This document shows positions 44,742 through 54,049 of a stretch of DNA of 64,000 nucleotides, in pieces (the first letter of the stretch is position 1; each line of letters starts with the position of its first letter). Below the pieces are notes generated by a model that ran no database searches, was not told where the DNA came from, and worked only from the letters and a program-made list of their open reading frames with translations. The stretch comes from AP-15 sp963700185 (GTDB taxonomy: Bacteria; Pseudomonadota; Alphaproteobacteria; ATCC43930; CGMCC-115725), in NCBI GenBank assembly GCA_963700185.1, contig CAVOWP010000030.1, positions 496,001-560,000 of the forward strand, given 5' to 3'. The position numbers were made by a program, and so were the translations under genes.

Positions 44742-46356
44742 GGTGGCACAACTTCCCGAAATATGCCGTCAGCCTATTGAAGGCATATTTCGGCGATGCC
44801 GCCCGAGCGGACAGCGAGTTCGGGTTTGGCTGGGTGCCGCGCATTGTCGGCGACCACTCGCAATTGCCGATGACGTTGGCAATGCGCGACGGCGTCATCC
44901 GCGGCATGTTCATGCTCGGCCGGAACCCGGCGGTCGGCGGCCACAATGCCGCCCTCGTACAGCGCGGACTGGCCGAGCTCGACTGGCTTGTCGTGCGCGA
45001 CATGACCGAAACCGAGACCGCATCCTTCTGGTATGCCGGGCGCCCGGTGCGCGACGGCGAACTGCACCCGCGCGACATACCCACTGAGGTCTTTCTGATG
45101 CCGGCCTCGCTGTCTGCCGAGAAGGCCGGCTCGGTCACCAACACGCATCGACTGCTGCAATGGCACGATAAAGTGGTCAGCGGGCCTGGCGACAGCCGCT
45201 CTGATCTCTGGTTCACGTTCCACCTCGGCCGCCGGCTGAAGCAGCACTACGTCGGCAGCACGGACCCGAAGGACGCCGGGCTCGGTGCGTTGACCTGGGA
45301 TTACCCGACCGAAGGCGAGGAAGAAGAGCCTTCGGCCGATACGGTGCTCAAAGAGATGAACGGCTATACTTGGCCCCAACGCCACCAGATCGAGAGTTTC
45401 TAGCAACTCAAAGACGACGGCACAACCGCGTGCGGCGGCTGGCTCTACTGCGGCGTCTATCCCAAGGAGGGGGACAATCGTGCCCGGGCGCGCCGCCCCG
45501 ACGGGCCGGATGGACCCGGAACGAATTTGGGCTGGGCGTGGGCTTGGCCCGCGAACCGGCGCAATATGTACAACCGCGCTTCGGCGGACGAGCAGGGGCG
45601 CCCGTGGTCTGAGCGCAAGCGGCTGATGTCATGGGATACCGCGCGGGGTGAATGGGTCGGCCCCGATATCGTCGATTTCGAGCCAAAGAAGCCGCCCGAC
45701 TACCAGCCGGACTGGGCAAGAATCCCGAGGGTATGGCGGCGCTCGGCGGTGACTGCCCGTTCATCATGATCGCGGATGGCAAGGCTTCGCTGTTCACGCC
45801 GTCGGGTTAAAGGATGCTCCGGTGCCCGCGCATTACGAGCCGGTGGAATCGCCCGTCAAGAACCCGCTGTATCGCCAGCAGAGCAGTCCCGTCGCCAAAA
45901 TCTGGGAGCGTCCCGACAACCGGCTGCATGCGCCGGCCGACCCACGCTTTCCTTATGCGCTGACGACTTACCGGCTGACCGAACACCATGCGGGCGGCAT
46001 CTCGACGCGCTCGGTACCGGTCACCGCCGAGTTGTAGCCGGTAGCGGTTGCCGAAATCTAACCCCGAACTCGCCGACTCCCTGGGGATCCGCAATCTCGA
46101 CTGGGTCACGGTCTCAACTTTGCGGGGTGAGGTCGAAGTGAAAGTACTGGTAACCGAGCGAGTGCGGCCGTTCAGGTTGGATAGCCAGACGGTCCATGAG
46201 GTCGGGCTAGTCTGGCATTTCGGCTGGGAGGGATTTGCCCGGGGCGACATTGCTAATATACTAAGCGCCGTTGTCGCGGATCCCAATACTTCGATCCACG
46301 AGGGAAAGGCCTTTACCTGCAATCTGCGCCGCGGCCGGCGGGAGGCGGCGCGATGA
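44742..46356 (+). pseudogene. Formate dehydrogenase (FdnG-like) alpha subunit remnant
   Basis: Only the C-terminal ~530 residues remain; the N-terminal Fe4S4 and molybdopterin part (with the catalytic Sec/Cys) is missing. Homology starts at WHNFPKYAVSLLKAYFGDAA, then RNPAVGGHNAALVQRGLAEL, WLVVRDMTETETASFWYAG and GSVTNTHRLLQWHDKVV. A TAG at 45401 interrupts it. A frame change follows near 45725, another near 45805 and further stops near 46035-46060 before SLGIRNLDWVTVST and the end at 46356. At least two stops and three frame changes make this dead. Confidence 0.88.
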
Positions 46357-47035
46357 CGGTTCATCCGCGTGCCCTGGACTACCCTCAATCCTTTCTGTCC
46401 AGCCTCATCCCCGATGAGGCGGAGCTGACCGCCGGCCAGCGGGTCGCGCCGGGCCGCAGCTATGGGTTCTTTACCGACACGACATTGTGCATCGGCTGCA
46501 GGGCCTGCGAGGTCGCCGGCAAGGAATGGAACGCACTGCCCGCCGATGATCTGGGTCTGCGCGGCACCAGTTACGACAATACGGGCGACCTTCCGGCGAC
46601 GACCTGGCGGCATGTTCATTTCATCGAGCACATCGCCGAGAATGGCGCGCGCGCGACCGAAATGCCGCCCTTCCAGAGCAATTGGCTGATGATGAGCGAT
46701 GTCTGCAAGCATTGCTAGCCGGCCCCGTGTCTCGAAGCTTGCCCGACAAGGGCGATCTTCCGCACCGAGTTCGACACCGTCGTCGTTCAGCAGGAGATTT
46801 GCAATGGCTGCGGCTATTGCGTGCCGGCTTGCCCGTTTGGCGTTGTCGATGTCAGTCTGGAGGATGGCAAGGCCCATAAATGCACGTTGTGCTACGACCG
46901 GCTGAAAGGCGGGCTCGAACCCGCCTGCGCCAAATCGTGCCCGACCGACTCGATCCAGTTCGGCGTTCGGCGAACTGCATGCCCGCGCACAGCGGCGAGT
47001 GGAGGCGCTGCAGGCTGTCACTGCGGCAGCGCTTT
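46353..47035 (+). pseudogene. Formate dehydrogenase (FdnH-like) iron-sulfur beta subunit remnant
   Basis: Overlaps the alpha remnant by 4 bp (ATG 46353). The four Cys clusters are still readable: CIGCRACEVAGKEW, CKHC, CLEACPT, CNGCGYCVPACPFG, CTLCYDRLKGGLEPACAKSC. A TAG at 46716 directly follows CKHC, then the same frame resumes (PAPCLEACPTRAIF). At 46964-46977 a 7-bp tandem duplication of TTCGGCG after CAG breaks the frame inside DSIQFGELHARAQRRVEAL. The C-terminal membrane anchor is gone and the frame runs into the gamma remnant. Confidence 0.88.
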
Positions 47036-47079
47036 CGCGAACACGGAGTGGACGGCGCACTGAACGAGACCGGAGGGGC

Positions 47080-47304
47080 CTCGCCTACGACTTTGCTGTG
47101 ATGGCGCTCGGCGCCGGCGTGCCGATGCTGCATCATGTTGAAAGCGTGATCAAACCGGAGCGTGCGCCCCGCCGTGCGCTGACGATCTCGTTCGCTGTTC
47201 TCGCTGGCGGATTCCGGCTGCGCCACGTGCTGGTGCGCGCCGGCAATACCTCGGCAAAGCGGCCGAAGGACTATTTGCGTTTTACCGGAAGGGTGGCTCA
47301 GTGA
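47080..47304 (+). pseudogene. Formate dehydrogenase membrane subunit (NrfD/FdnI-like) C-terminal remnant
   Basis: Short in-frame end of a polytopic protein: ESVIKPERAPRRALTISFAV, then AGGFRLRHVLVRAGNTSAKR, as in NrfD-type subunits, ending at 47304. It is fused by deletion to the preceding beta-subunit scrap, with at least one internal join. The remaining ~70 residues cannot form a quinone-binding domain. A GTG start for the next gene overlaps its stop. Confidence 0.7.
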
Positions 47305-47585
47305 GCGGCGATCGCTGCCGTGCGGCAGTCGCCTCCCTCGATCGCGCGCTCGACGACCGGCCCGATCAGATCTATCACGACTTGGCCGAGGTGCTCCGTT
47401 GCCTCGTCCAGTTGCGCACTGAATTGACCGCGAGACGCCGAGAAGGCGAGCCCGGCGACCGCCTGGAGCGGTGCAACGCCATACTGAGCATGGTCATTGG
47501 CGGCGAATATCCCCTAGCCGGACTCCGCCGCGACCGCTGGCATAAGGCTCGCGATGAACTCGCCTCGTTGCTCGACGAGCGATAA
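47301..47585 (+). CDS. Small protein of the formate dehydrogenase locus
   Basis: 94 residues, GTG start overlapping the stop of the gamma remnant (GTGA). Helical and charged (HDLAEVLRCLVQLRTELTAR ... AILSMVIGGEYPLAGLRRDR). Proteins like this are commonly the last gene of nitrate-inducible-type formate dehydrogenase clusters in alphaproteobacteria; their role is not known to me. Intact although the enzyme it accompanies is dead, so it is probably a survivor awaiting decay. Confidence 0.6.
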   Translation: MSGDRCRAAVASLDRALDDRPDQIYHDLAEVLRCLVQLRTELTARRREGEPGDRLERCNAILSMVIGGEYPLAGLRRDRWHKARDELASLLDER

Positions 47586-47613
47586 TACAGCGCGCACAGG
47601 GAGGCCGGTCGTG

Positions 47614-48270
47614 CTAACGACCCTGGCTCCACCTCGCGTGATTGGGCGCGGGCATGGGCTCGCGTTCGGCGCTTGCGTTCAATCGATCGAGCACGATCGT
47701 GGTGCGCGCTGCCACCCGCATCAAATCCGATGCAGCCTGGCGAAGCCGCTGCCGGACACCAGGCGACGCCTCCGCGAGGGCAGCATCGAAGCTCGAGCGA
47801 AATGCTGCGATCGCGGCTTCGGCGCGGCCATGAAGCTCATCGTCCAGACCGGCGGTGAATGCCGAATTTCGGCTCGCAGCGCGTTGTGGGATAGCAGGCT
47901 GACTTGTTTCGCCAAACTTTGGAGTGGCCGGTTCACGGCGCGGGCGAGGCTCGAGCGGCGGTTCAGCGGCCGGTCTGACTTCGCTCGGAACCAATTGCCC
48001 CATGCCGTTCTCGTCGCGGTGGTGTTCGACGGCGCGGGGGGCCTCCGGTCCTGTCGACTTTGTCGGTTCGCCGGGGAAGGTCATTGTCGAATCCGATTTT
48101 CCGTTGACCCTGTGCTCGATGTTCTGCGCGGCACGCTGCTTACTTCGCTTAAGGATGTAATGAATAGCCGGCGGGGTGCAGCCGTAACTCTGGGCAATCC
48201 TGGTTATTGACTCGCCCTTTGCATACCGTGCCGCAATGGCGGTCCATTCGCCCTGCGGAATTTTGGACAT
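47614..48270 (-). CDS. HTH-domain protein, possible DNA-binding regulator
   Basis: 218 residues from ATG 48270, chosen because AGGAG lies 5-8 bp upstream; the longer frame to 48366 has no such site. The N-terminus has a helix-turn-helix (WTAIAARYAKGESITRIAQS, then YGCTPPAIHYILKRS), of the type found in resolvase/Sigma-70-region-4-like proteins. A Pro/Glu-rich linker follows, then an amphipathic C-terminal helical region (ELHGRAEAAIAAFRSSFDAA ...). A general regulator, target unknown. It is convergent with the formate dehydrogenase locus. Confidence 0.7.
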   Translation of the reverse strand: MSKIPQGEWTAIAARYAKGESITRIAQSYGCTPPAIHYILKRSKQRAAQNIEHRVNGKSDSTMTFPGEPTKSTGPEAPRAVEHHRDENGMGQLVPSEVRPAAEPPLEPRPRREPATPKFGETSQPAIPQRAASRNSAFTAGLDDELHGRAEAAIAAFRSSFDAALAEASPGVRQRLRQAASDLMRVAARTTIVLDRLNASAEREPMPAPNHARWSQGR

Positions 48271-48719
48271 GTCAACTCCTGCTCTGTCAGAAGCCCCTCC
48301 GCATCTTTCAAGAGACCGCGCTATCCTCCGAGAGGCACCGCCGAACTTCGGGTGTCCCAATCGCAAACGCCGCCGGCATCACATCGGCATACCGAAAGGT
48401 GCTGTACGCGAAATAGTCATAATCTTAACTATTTCAAGATACAGACCGAGAGTGCACAAATTCGTTGTTTGGTTTCATTGGTGCACAGCTAGTCCCGTAA
48501 ATCGACAGGACCCCTGTTGTTTTGGGACATTGCCCTAATCGACGCTACCAGGGATCAGCGCTGCCGCCCGGCAATCGGCACGGGATGACGGGGGCGGAGC
48601 GTGTCGTAACCGGGCCGTCCAGTGCCATATAGAGGTGATGCAGCTGCCGCGCCGCGCCGGCTGCGTCGAAGGGTGTGCATCATCATCCTTTAACTATGCG
48701 TTAGATGATGGAGGGCATC
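48271..48719. other. Intergenic stretch between HTH and htrA genes
   Basis: 449 bp with no supportable gene. It should contain the divergent promoters of the HTH gene (minus) and the protease (plus). No tight -35/-10 pair, hairpin terminator or repeat is evident by eye. Confidence 0.4.
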
Positions 48720-50066
48720 ATGAACGAAGCGCGGGTCGGGACGGTGCTCTGCCAAACCAACCCGGGCCGGGTCATGAAAGCTCTTTCGATGTTCGCCCCC
48801 ATCCTGCAGCCATCGCCCCAAATGAAATCGATCGTCCTTTCGTTCGGGATCGCCGCGTCGGCGATGGGTTGCACTCAGGCAGATCGGTTTTACGCGGCGG
48901 GCGGCGGCGTGCCCGCGCCCAGCTTTGCGCCGATTGTGCAGGAGGTCATGCCCGCGGTGGTCAATGTTTCGGCAGTCCAGAGGGTGAGTAAGGCGACACT
49001 TGACCAGGAGGGAACGCGAGCCGACCGCGCCGAAGATCGGGTTGGCCTGAGCGGCATCCCGCCATCCGTGGTCGAGGAACTGCTGCGCCGCTTCCTCGAC
49101 GGGCGCCGCCATAAAGCCGAGCCCGACCCGAAGGTCGCCAGTGTGGCTCTGGGCTCTGGCTTTATTATCGACCCGAGCGGGTATGTCGTCACCGATGATC
49201 ACGTCGTCGAAAATGCCGAAGCGGTTACGGTCGTCGTCCAGGACGCGACCGAATACTCGGCTCGGATCGTCGGACGCGACCCGCTGACCGATATCGCCTT
49301 GCTCAAGATCGACGGAGCGCGCCCGCTCGCGAATGTCCATTGGGGCGACAGCGACGCGGCTCGGGTTGGAGATTGGGTACTCGCGATCGGCAGTCCGTTC
49401 GGCCTCGACAACACTGTCAGCAGCGGCATCATTTCCGGGCGCGGGCGTGACATCCATGCCGGTCCGTACGACGATTTTCTGCAGATTGATGCAGCGATGA
49501 ACCGCGGCAATTCCGGCGGCCCGACCTTCGACCTCAAAGGTAATGTCATCGGCATCAACACGGCCATCTATTCTCCCAATGGTGGATCCGTCGGCATCGG
49601 CTTTGCGATACCAGCCAACCGAGCCAGGCCGGTGGTCGAGCAGCTGAAGGAGCACGGAAAGGTCGCGCGCGGCTGGCTCGGTGTTCAAATCCAGCCCGTG
49701 ACGGCCGAAATCGCTCGAAATGTCGGGCTTGCGAACCCCGCTGGTGCGCTCGTTGCCAAGGTGGGAGCCGGCAGTCCCGCCGCGGCAGCCGGGTTTGAGC
49801 AAGGCGATGTCATTCTCTCGATCAACGGACAAGAGATCAGACGAATGCACGACCTGCCGTTGGTCATCGCCGAGACGACGATCGGCCGGATCGCCGCGGT
49901 TACGGTGTGGCGCCGAAACGCTGCGCTGGCCTTGCGGCCGGTAATCGGCGAAATGCCGGTGAACCCGGCCGTTGCGGAGTTGAGCCAAGAAAAATCCGGC
50001 GGCCGGCGATCGGCGGGGGCGGTCACCGCGCCCTTGCCGGTCTCGGCCTCCTCGCCGGCGATCTGA
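48720..50066 (+). CDS. Trypsin-like serine protease HtrA/DegP family
   Basis: 448 residues from ATG 48720, after GATGGAGGGC. A lipoprotein-type signal (IVLSFGIAASAMGC at about residue 40) implies export with possible lipid anchoring; translation from ATG 48822 would begin right at it. The protease domain has TDDHVVENA (His), DPLTDIALLKI (Asp) and NRGNSGGPTFDLKGNVIGIN (Ser), the DegP triad. A single C-terminal PDZ domain follows (GWLGVQIQPVTAEIARNVGL ... GDVILSINGQEIRRMHDLP). Periplasmic quality-control protease. No operon partner. Confidence 0.93.
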   Translation: MNEARVGTVLCQTNPGRVMKALSMFAPILQPSPQMKSIVLSFGIAASAMGCTQADRFYAAGGGVPAPSFAPIVQEVMPAVVNVSAVQRVSKATLDQEGTRADRAEDRVGLSGIPPSVVEELLRRFLDGRRHKAEPDPKVASVALGSGFIIDPSGYVVTDDHVVENAEAVTVVVQDATEYSARIVGRDPLTDIALLKIDGARPLANVHWGDSDAARVGDWVLAIGSPFGLDNTVSSGIISGRGRDIHAGPYDDFLQIDAAMNRGNSGGPTFDLKGNVIGINTAIYSPNGGSVGIGFAIPANRARPVVEQLKEHGKVARGWLGVQIQPVTAEIARNVGLANPAGALVAKVGAGSPAAAAGFEQGDVILSINGQEIRRMHDLPLVIAETTIGRIAAVTVWRRNAALALRPVIGEMPVNPAVAELSQEKSGGRRSAGAVTAPLPVSASSPAI

Positions 50067-50208
50067 CCCGGGTGAACGGGGGCGTAGCTCCGGTGACAAA
50101 AACCGCCGGGGCGAAGGGCTTTAATTTTGTCTAAGCGCCACGAAATAATCGACGGTCAGTTGGTCGCGTGTCAGACCCCCGCTGTCGCGGTCGCCAGGGA
50201 GGAAATCA

Positions 50209-50421
50209 ATGCCGGACCATGTCTACCGTATCATCGAAGTCGCAGGTTCCTCGGAGAACAGCATCGAGGACGCGATCAAGAACGCGGTTGCCCGGGCTTC
50301 CCGCACGTTGCGCCAGGTAGGCTGGTTCGAAGTTTTGCAGACCCGCGGCCACGTTGAAGAGGGCAAGGTCGCGCATTTCCAAGTCATTCTCAAAGTCGGG
50401 TTTACCCTCGAAGACTGTTGA
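50209..50421 (+). CDS. Dodecin, flavin-storage protein
   Basis: 70 residues, ATG after GAGGAAATC. Family features: VYRIIEVAGSSENSIEDAIK, then NAVARASRTLRQVGWFEVLQ and TRGHVEEGKVAHFQVILKVGF; the conserved Trp of GWFEV stacks on the flavin. Dodecins form dodecamers that bind riboflavin or FMN. It lies alone after htrA. Confidence 0.95.
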   Translation: MPDHVYRIIEVAGSSENSIEDAIKNAVARASRTLRQVGWFEVLQTRGHVEEGKVAHFQVILKVGFTLEDC

Positions 50422-50522
50422 ACTTTCCTAAGCGCGGCGGCGATCAGCCGCTGCGCTTTGTCGAAAATAGGACGAGGAGGCCGGCGAGCCCGGCAACCGC
50501 GCCGGCTGACCAGAAGGTCGCT

Positions 50523-51869
50523 CTAAAGCCGGTCAAGAAGCTCGCTGCCGGCATATCTTCCGTCGGCCAGCTGCATTGCTTCGATCGTGTGGAATACGAG
50601 GGTCAGAAGCGTCGCCCCGGTGACGACCCCGACCGAGCGGCTCAACATCGCTATGCTGCCGGCTACTCCGCGGTGGTGCCGCGGCAAGGTGCGCATGACG
50701 ATGTCCATGTAGGCGACTTGGAACAAGCCGACACCAAACCCTTGCAACACCAGGGTGCCCAAGATCGTGATTGCTTGCCCGGCAGCGCCGGGCCGCCAGC
50801 CGCCAATCAACACCAAACCCGCAGCGCAGAGTGAGGCGCCGAGAACGGCGACCCGGCCCGCGGGGACGCGCTCTATGGCCCATCCCGCCAGCGGGGAGGC
50901 GACGAGACTGCCGACAAAAGAGGCGCCGAGAACGCCGCCCGCTATTATCGCCGACAGCCCGGTGAGGCGTACGAGGTAGTAGGGACCCAGCAAAAGAACC
51001 GAAAAGCTCGTCAAATAAATCAGCACACTTGCAATATTGAGCCCAGTGAAGCCGCCGGATCGGAACAATCCGAGATTGACGATCGGTTGGGCGACCCGTT
51101 TTTCCCAGTGGAAAAAACCAAAAAGACAGGCAGTAGCCGTCGCCGGTAGCAGGACCGCAAGAAAACTCTGCGCTTGCAGGTGTTGAAGCCGATTGAGGGT
51201 CAGCAAAAGCGTGCTGATGCCGAGCGCGAGCAGAATGGCGCCGACGATGTCGACCGACTCCCGCACCGCTGGCCGAGACGTCGCATGTGCTTCTTCTGGG
51301 AACAGGAGCGCGAGCAGAGCGAGCGGGGCGCGAAACCAGAATACTGCCGGCCAACCCCAGAATTGGACGAGCAGGCCGCCGAGCAATGGCCCGGCGGCAG
51401 AGCCGATCGCATACATCAGCGTGAACATGCCGACCGCGCGGCTGCGCCTATCTTCGGGAAACATCCCGGTCACCAGCGCCGGAGCGCAGCTGACGATGAA
51501 CGAAGCGCCGATCCCTTGAAGAAATCGGCAGAAGAGCAGCCAGCCAAAATTCGGCGCTGCCGCGCAGAGCAGGTAAGCGACGCTGCTCCACAGGAGCCCG
51601 ATGCGAAACACGCGGCCGTGGCTCCAGATGTCGCCGACCCGCCCGAAGGCGAGCATCAGGCTGGAGTAGGTCAGCACGTAGCAGATGACCACCCATTGGA
51701 TCATCTCGACCGGCAGACCGAAGCTGCCGGTAATCTCCGGAAATGCGATGTTGACCGCCGTGTCGAGCGGAACGACGGATGTCCCCAGACCGACCAGGAC
51801 GAGCCGCAAGACCTGACGCGGCGTCATCGGTGCTCGGGAAGCGACCTTCGGCACCGTGCGGTGTATCAT
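50523..51869 (-). CDS. MFS transporter (DHA2-like), C-terminally frameshifted
   Basis: 448 residues as read, ~13 helices, with typical exporter features (VPLDTAVNIAFPEITGSFGL, RFLQGIGASFIVSCAPALV, MYAIGSAAGPLLGGLLVQFW). The frame ends at ...GSELLDRL and then stops. One base off, the sequence reads FLTGFRATFWSAGAVAGLAG then LLVLFSTKRSG to a stop at 50444, the expected last helix. So one nucleotide was gained or lost near 50535. The start is 51869 or, more like the family, ATG 51827. The divergent isoaspartyl peptidase gene starts at 51877. Confidence 0.85.
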   Translation of the reverse strand: MIHRTVPKVASRAPMTPRQVLRLVLVGLGTSVVPLDTAVNIAFPEITGSFGLPVEMIQWVVICYVLTYSSLMLAFGRVGDIWSHGRVFRIGLLWSSVAYLLCAAAPNFGWLLFCRFLQGIGASFIVSCAPALVTGMFPEDRRSRAVGMFTLMYAIGSAAGPLLGGLLVQFWGWPAVFWFRAPLALLALLFPEEAHATSRPAVRESVDIVGAILLALGISTLLLTLNRLQHLQAQSFLAVLLPATATACLFGFFHWEKRVAQPIVNLGLFRSGGFTGLNIASVLIYLTSFSVLLLGPYYLVRLTGLSAIIAGGVLGASFVGSLVASPLAGWAIERVPAGRVAVLGASLCAAGLVLIGGWRPGAAGQAITILGTLVLQGFGVGLFQVAYMDIVMRTLPRHHRGVAGSIAMLSRSVGVVTGATLLTLVFHTIEAMQLADGRYAGSELLDRL

Positions 51870-51876
51870 CCCCGGG

Positions 51877-52824
51877 ATGTCGCAAGCGGAACGATTGACT
51901 GGAACCGGCTTCGCGCTCGCCGTTCACGGCGGGGCCGGAACGATACCGCGAGACGAGACCAGCCTTTCCCGTACGGCGTCATACCATGACGGCCTGCGCC
52001 GCGCCTTGGCGGCGGGCCGCGACATTCTTGCCGCGGGCGGCAGCGCCGTCGACGCCGTGACCGAGGCCGTCGCGGCGCTCGAAGACGACCCGTTGTTCAA
52101 TGCCGGCCGCGGCAGCGTGTTCACCCGTGCCGGGACGCAGGAGATGGACGCCTGCGTCATGGATGGCGCGGAACGCCGGGCGGGCGCGGTGGCGGGCGTC
52201 TTCGGACCGCGCAACCCCGTTCGGGCCGCGCGCGCCGTGATGGAGCGGTCGCGCCATGTGCTGCTGATCGGCGAGGGGGCGCTCGCCTTTTGCCGCGAGA
52301 ACGGCGTCGCGTTCTGCGAGCCCGGCTATTTCCACACCGAAGCACGCCGGCGGGAACTGCAGCGCGCGCTCGAACATCCGGGCCGCGAGCCGCCGCAGTA
52401 CGGCACGGTGGGCGCCGTCGCCCGCGACTGCGGCGGCAATCTCGCCGCCGCCACCTCGACCGGCGGGATGACGGGTAAGGCGCCCGGCCGGGTCGGCGAC
52501 ACGCCGATCATCGGCGCCGGCACCTATGCGGACAACGCGACATGCGCGGTCTCGGCGACGGGTCACGGCGAATTCTTCATCCGGCACGTCGCCGCCTTCG
52601 CGATCGCCGCGCGCCTGCGCCATGCCGGTCAATCTCTGGACCGAGCGGCGCAGGCGGTCATCGACGAGCTGGCGGCCGCCGGCGGCTCCGGTGGCGTCGT
52701 CGCGGTCGACCGCGCCGGCGCGCTCGCCTTGCCGTTCAGCACCGCGGGGATGTATCGCGGCTATGTCCGGGACGGCGGGGCGATCCACACCGCGATTTAC
52801 GACGAGCCTTATCGATCGGAATAG
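51877..52824 (+). CDS. iaaA: Isoaspartyl peptidase / plant-type L-asparaginase (Ntn hydrolase)
   Basis: 315 residues from ATG 51877. ALAVHGGAGTIPRDE marks the N-terminus of the alpha chain, MDACVMDGAERRAGAVAGV the middle, and YGTVGAVARDCGGNLAAATS the autocleavage site, where Thr becomes the N-terminal nucleophile of the beta chain. STGGMTGKAPGRVGDTPIIG follows. Removes isoaspartyl peptides and some asparagine. Unrelated in fold to the asparaginase at 687. Confidence 0.93.
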   Translation: MSQAERLTGTGFALAVHGGAGTIPRDETSLSRTASYHDGLRRALAAGRDILAAGGSAVDAVTEAVAALEDDPLFNAGRGSVFTRAGTQEMDACVMDGAERRAGAVAGVFGPRNPVRAARAVMERSRHVLLIGEGALAFCRENGVAFCEPGYFHTEARRRELQRALEHPGREPPQYGTVGAVARDCGGNLAAATSTGGMTGKAPGRVGDTPIIGAGTYADNATCAVSATGHGEFFIRHVAAFAIAARLRHAGQSLDRAAQAVIDELAAAGGSGGVVAVDRAGALALPFSTAGMYRGYVRDGGAIHTAIYDEPYRSE

Positions 52825-52845
52825 CTCGTGGCATGGTGTTCGGGC

Positions 52846-53796
52846 TCATTGCGCGTTCCAGGCCGCCCGCAATGCCGCCGCGATGTCGTCGAGCGCCGGC
52901 TGTGCCGCCTCGATTATCTTGCCCATGGTCAGGAACCCGTGGATCTGGTCCGGAAAATGCCGCAACTGCACCGCGACGCCGGCCTCTTGTAGCCGGCGGG
53001 CATAGGCTTTGCCCTCGTCGCAGAGCACGTCGTTGCCGGCTGTCAGGACCAGGGCGGGCGCCACGCCGGAGAGATCGGCGGCCCGCAAGGGCGACGCGCG
53101 CCAGTCATCGACATCGGCGGGCCCGCGCAGATAGTGCTCGCAAAACCACTTCATCGTCGGGCGGGTCAGCAGGTATCCCTCGGCGAAGCGGTCGTGGGAG
53201 GCATGCGTCATGCCGCACTCGACGGTCGGGTACAGCAAGGCCTGACAACGCAGCTTCGGTGCTCCCCGATCACGGGCAATCAGGCTGACCACCGCAGCGA
53301 GATTGCCGCCGGCGCTGTCGCCGCCGACGGCGAGGCGCTCGCGGTCGATGCCGAGGGCTGCGGCCTCCTGCGCGACCCATGAAGTCGCGGCGAAGCAATC
53401 CTCGACCGCTGCCGGAAATTTGTGCTCGGGAGCGAGGCGGTAATCGACCGCGACGACGATGCACCGCGCCGCATTGGCGAGATGGCGGCAGAGGCTGTCA
53501 TGGGTGTCGAGATCGCCGATGACCCAGCCGCCGCCATGGAAGTAGACGAGGGCGGGGAGGGTGCCGCCGGGGGCCGTTGTCGCGCCGCGATAGAGCCGTA
53601 ATCGGATTGCTCCACCGTTCGGCCCCGGCGCCGAGAGCTCGCGAGTTTCGGCGACCGGCGGCGGATCGGGCGCCAGCACCTCGCGGGCCGCGAGAAACAG
53701 TTCGCGCGCCTCGGGCGCACTCAGTGTCTCGTAGGGTGGCCGTCCGGATAGGCGCACCATCTCGAGAACGCGCTCGGCATCGCGATCGAGCGCCAT
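52846..53796 (-). CDS. Alpha/beta hydrolase, HSL-type acetyl esterase/lipase
   Basis: 316 residues from ATG 53796, supported by GGAGGAG just upstream (the open frame further up is not coding). The oxyanion motif YFHGGGWVIGD, nucleophile GDSAGGNLAA, and DVLCDEGKAYARRL (Asp) with FPDQIHGFLTM (His) give the hormone-sensitive-lipase-type triad. Hydrolyses short-chain esters; natural substrate unknown. Convergent with iaaA. Confidence 0.93.
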   Translation of the reverse strand: MALDRDAERVLEMVRLSGRPPYETLSAPEARELFLAAREVLAPDPPPVAETRELSAPGPNGGAIRLRLYRGATTAPGGTLPALVYFHGGGWVIGDLDTHDSLCRHLANAARCIVVAVDYRLAPEHKFPAAVEDCFAATSWVAQEAAALGIDRERLAVGGDSAGGNLAAVVSLIARDRGAPKLRCQALLYPTVECGMTHASHDRFAEGYLLTRPTMKWFCEHYLRGPADVDDWRASPLRAADLSGVAPALVLTAGNDVLCDEGKAYARRLQEAGVAVQLRHFPDQIHGFLTMGKIIEAAQPALDDIAAALRAAWNAQ

Positions 53797-53885
53797 CAGG
53801 GGCTCCTCCTTTAAAAGGATCGACTTTGTCATTTTACGGACTGGGCGGCGCCGTGCACCAGACCATCTTGCGGCAGACGCAGAAA

Positions 53886-53911
53886 AGCCCCGGTCGGGGA
53901 AGACCGGGGCT
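53886..53911 (-). terminator. Rho-independent terminator of the TRAP/sulfite operon
   Basis: Perfect 10-bp stem AGCCCCGGTC / GACCGGGGCT with a six-base loop (53896-53901). On the minus strand the hairpin is followed by TTTTC, so it ends minus-strand transcripts, 138 bp past the dctM stop. The plus side lacks a T-run. Confidence 0.85.
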
Positions 53912-54049
53912 TCTGTGGCCTGCCGGTGTGCCGGTCCAACAGGCCAATCCGCATCGTTGGGGGACATAACGATGCCGCCATCAAGATGCCAATATTCTAC
54001 CGAAATAGCAATTCCAATTCGACCAAATTAACTACGAATTGGGTACATC

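Noticed and set aside
46716..46718. In-frame TAG in the formate dehydrogenase beta subunit as a recoded codon
   Set aside because: It is TAG, not TGA, follows CKHC where no recoding is known, and the gene has other lesions.
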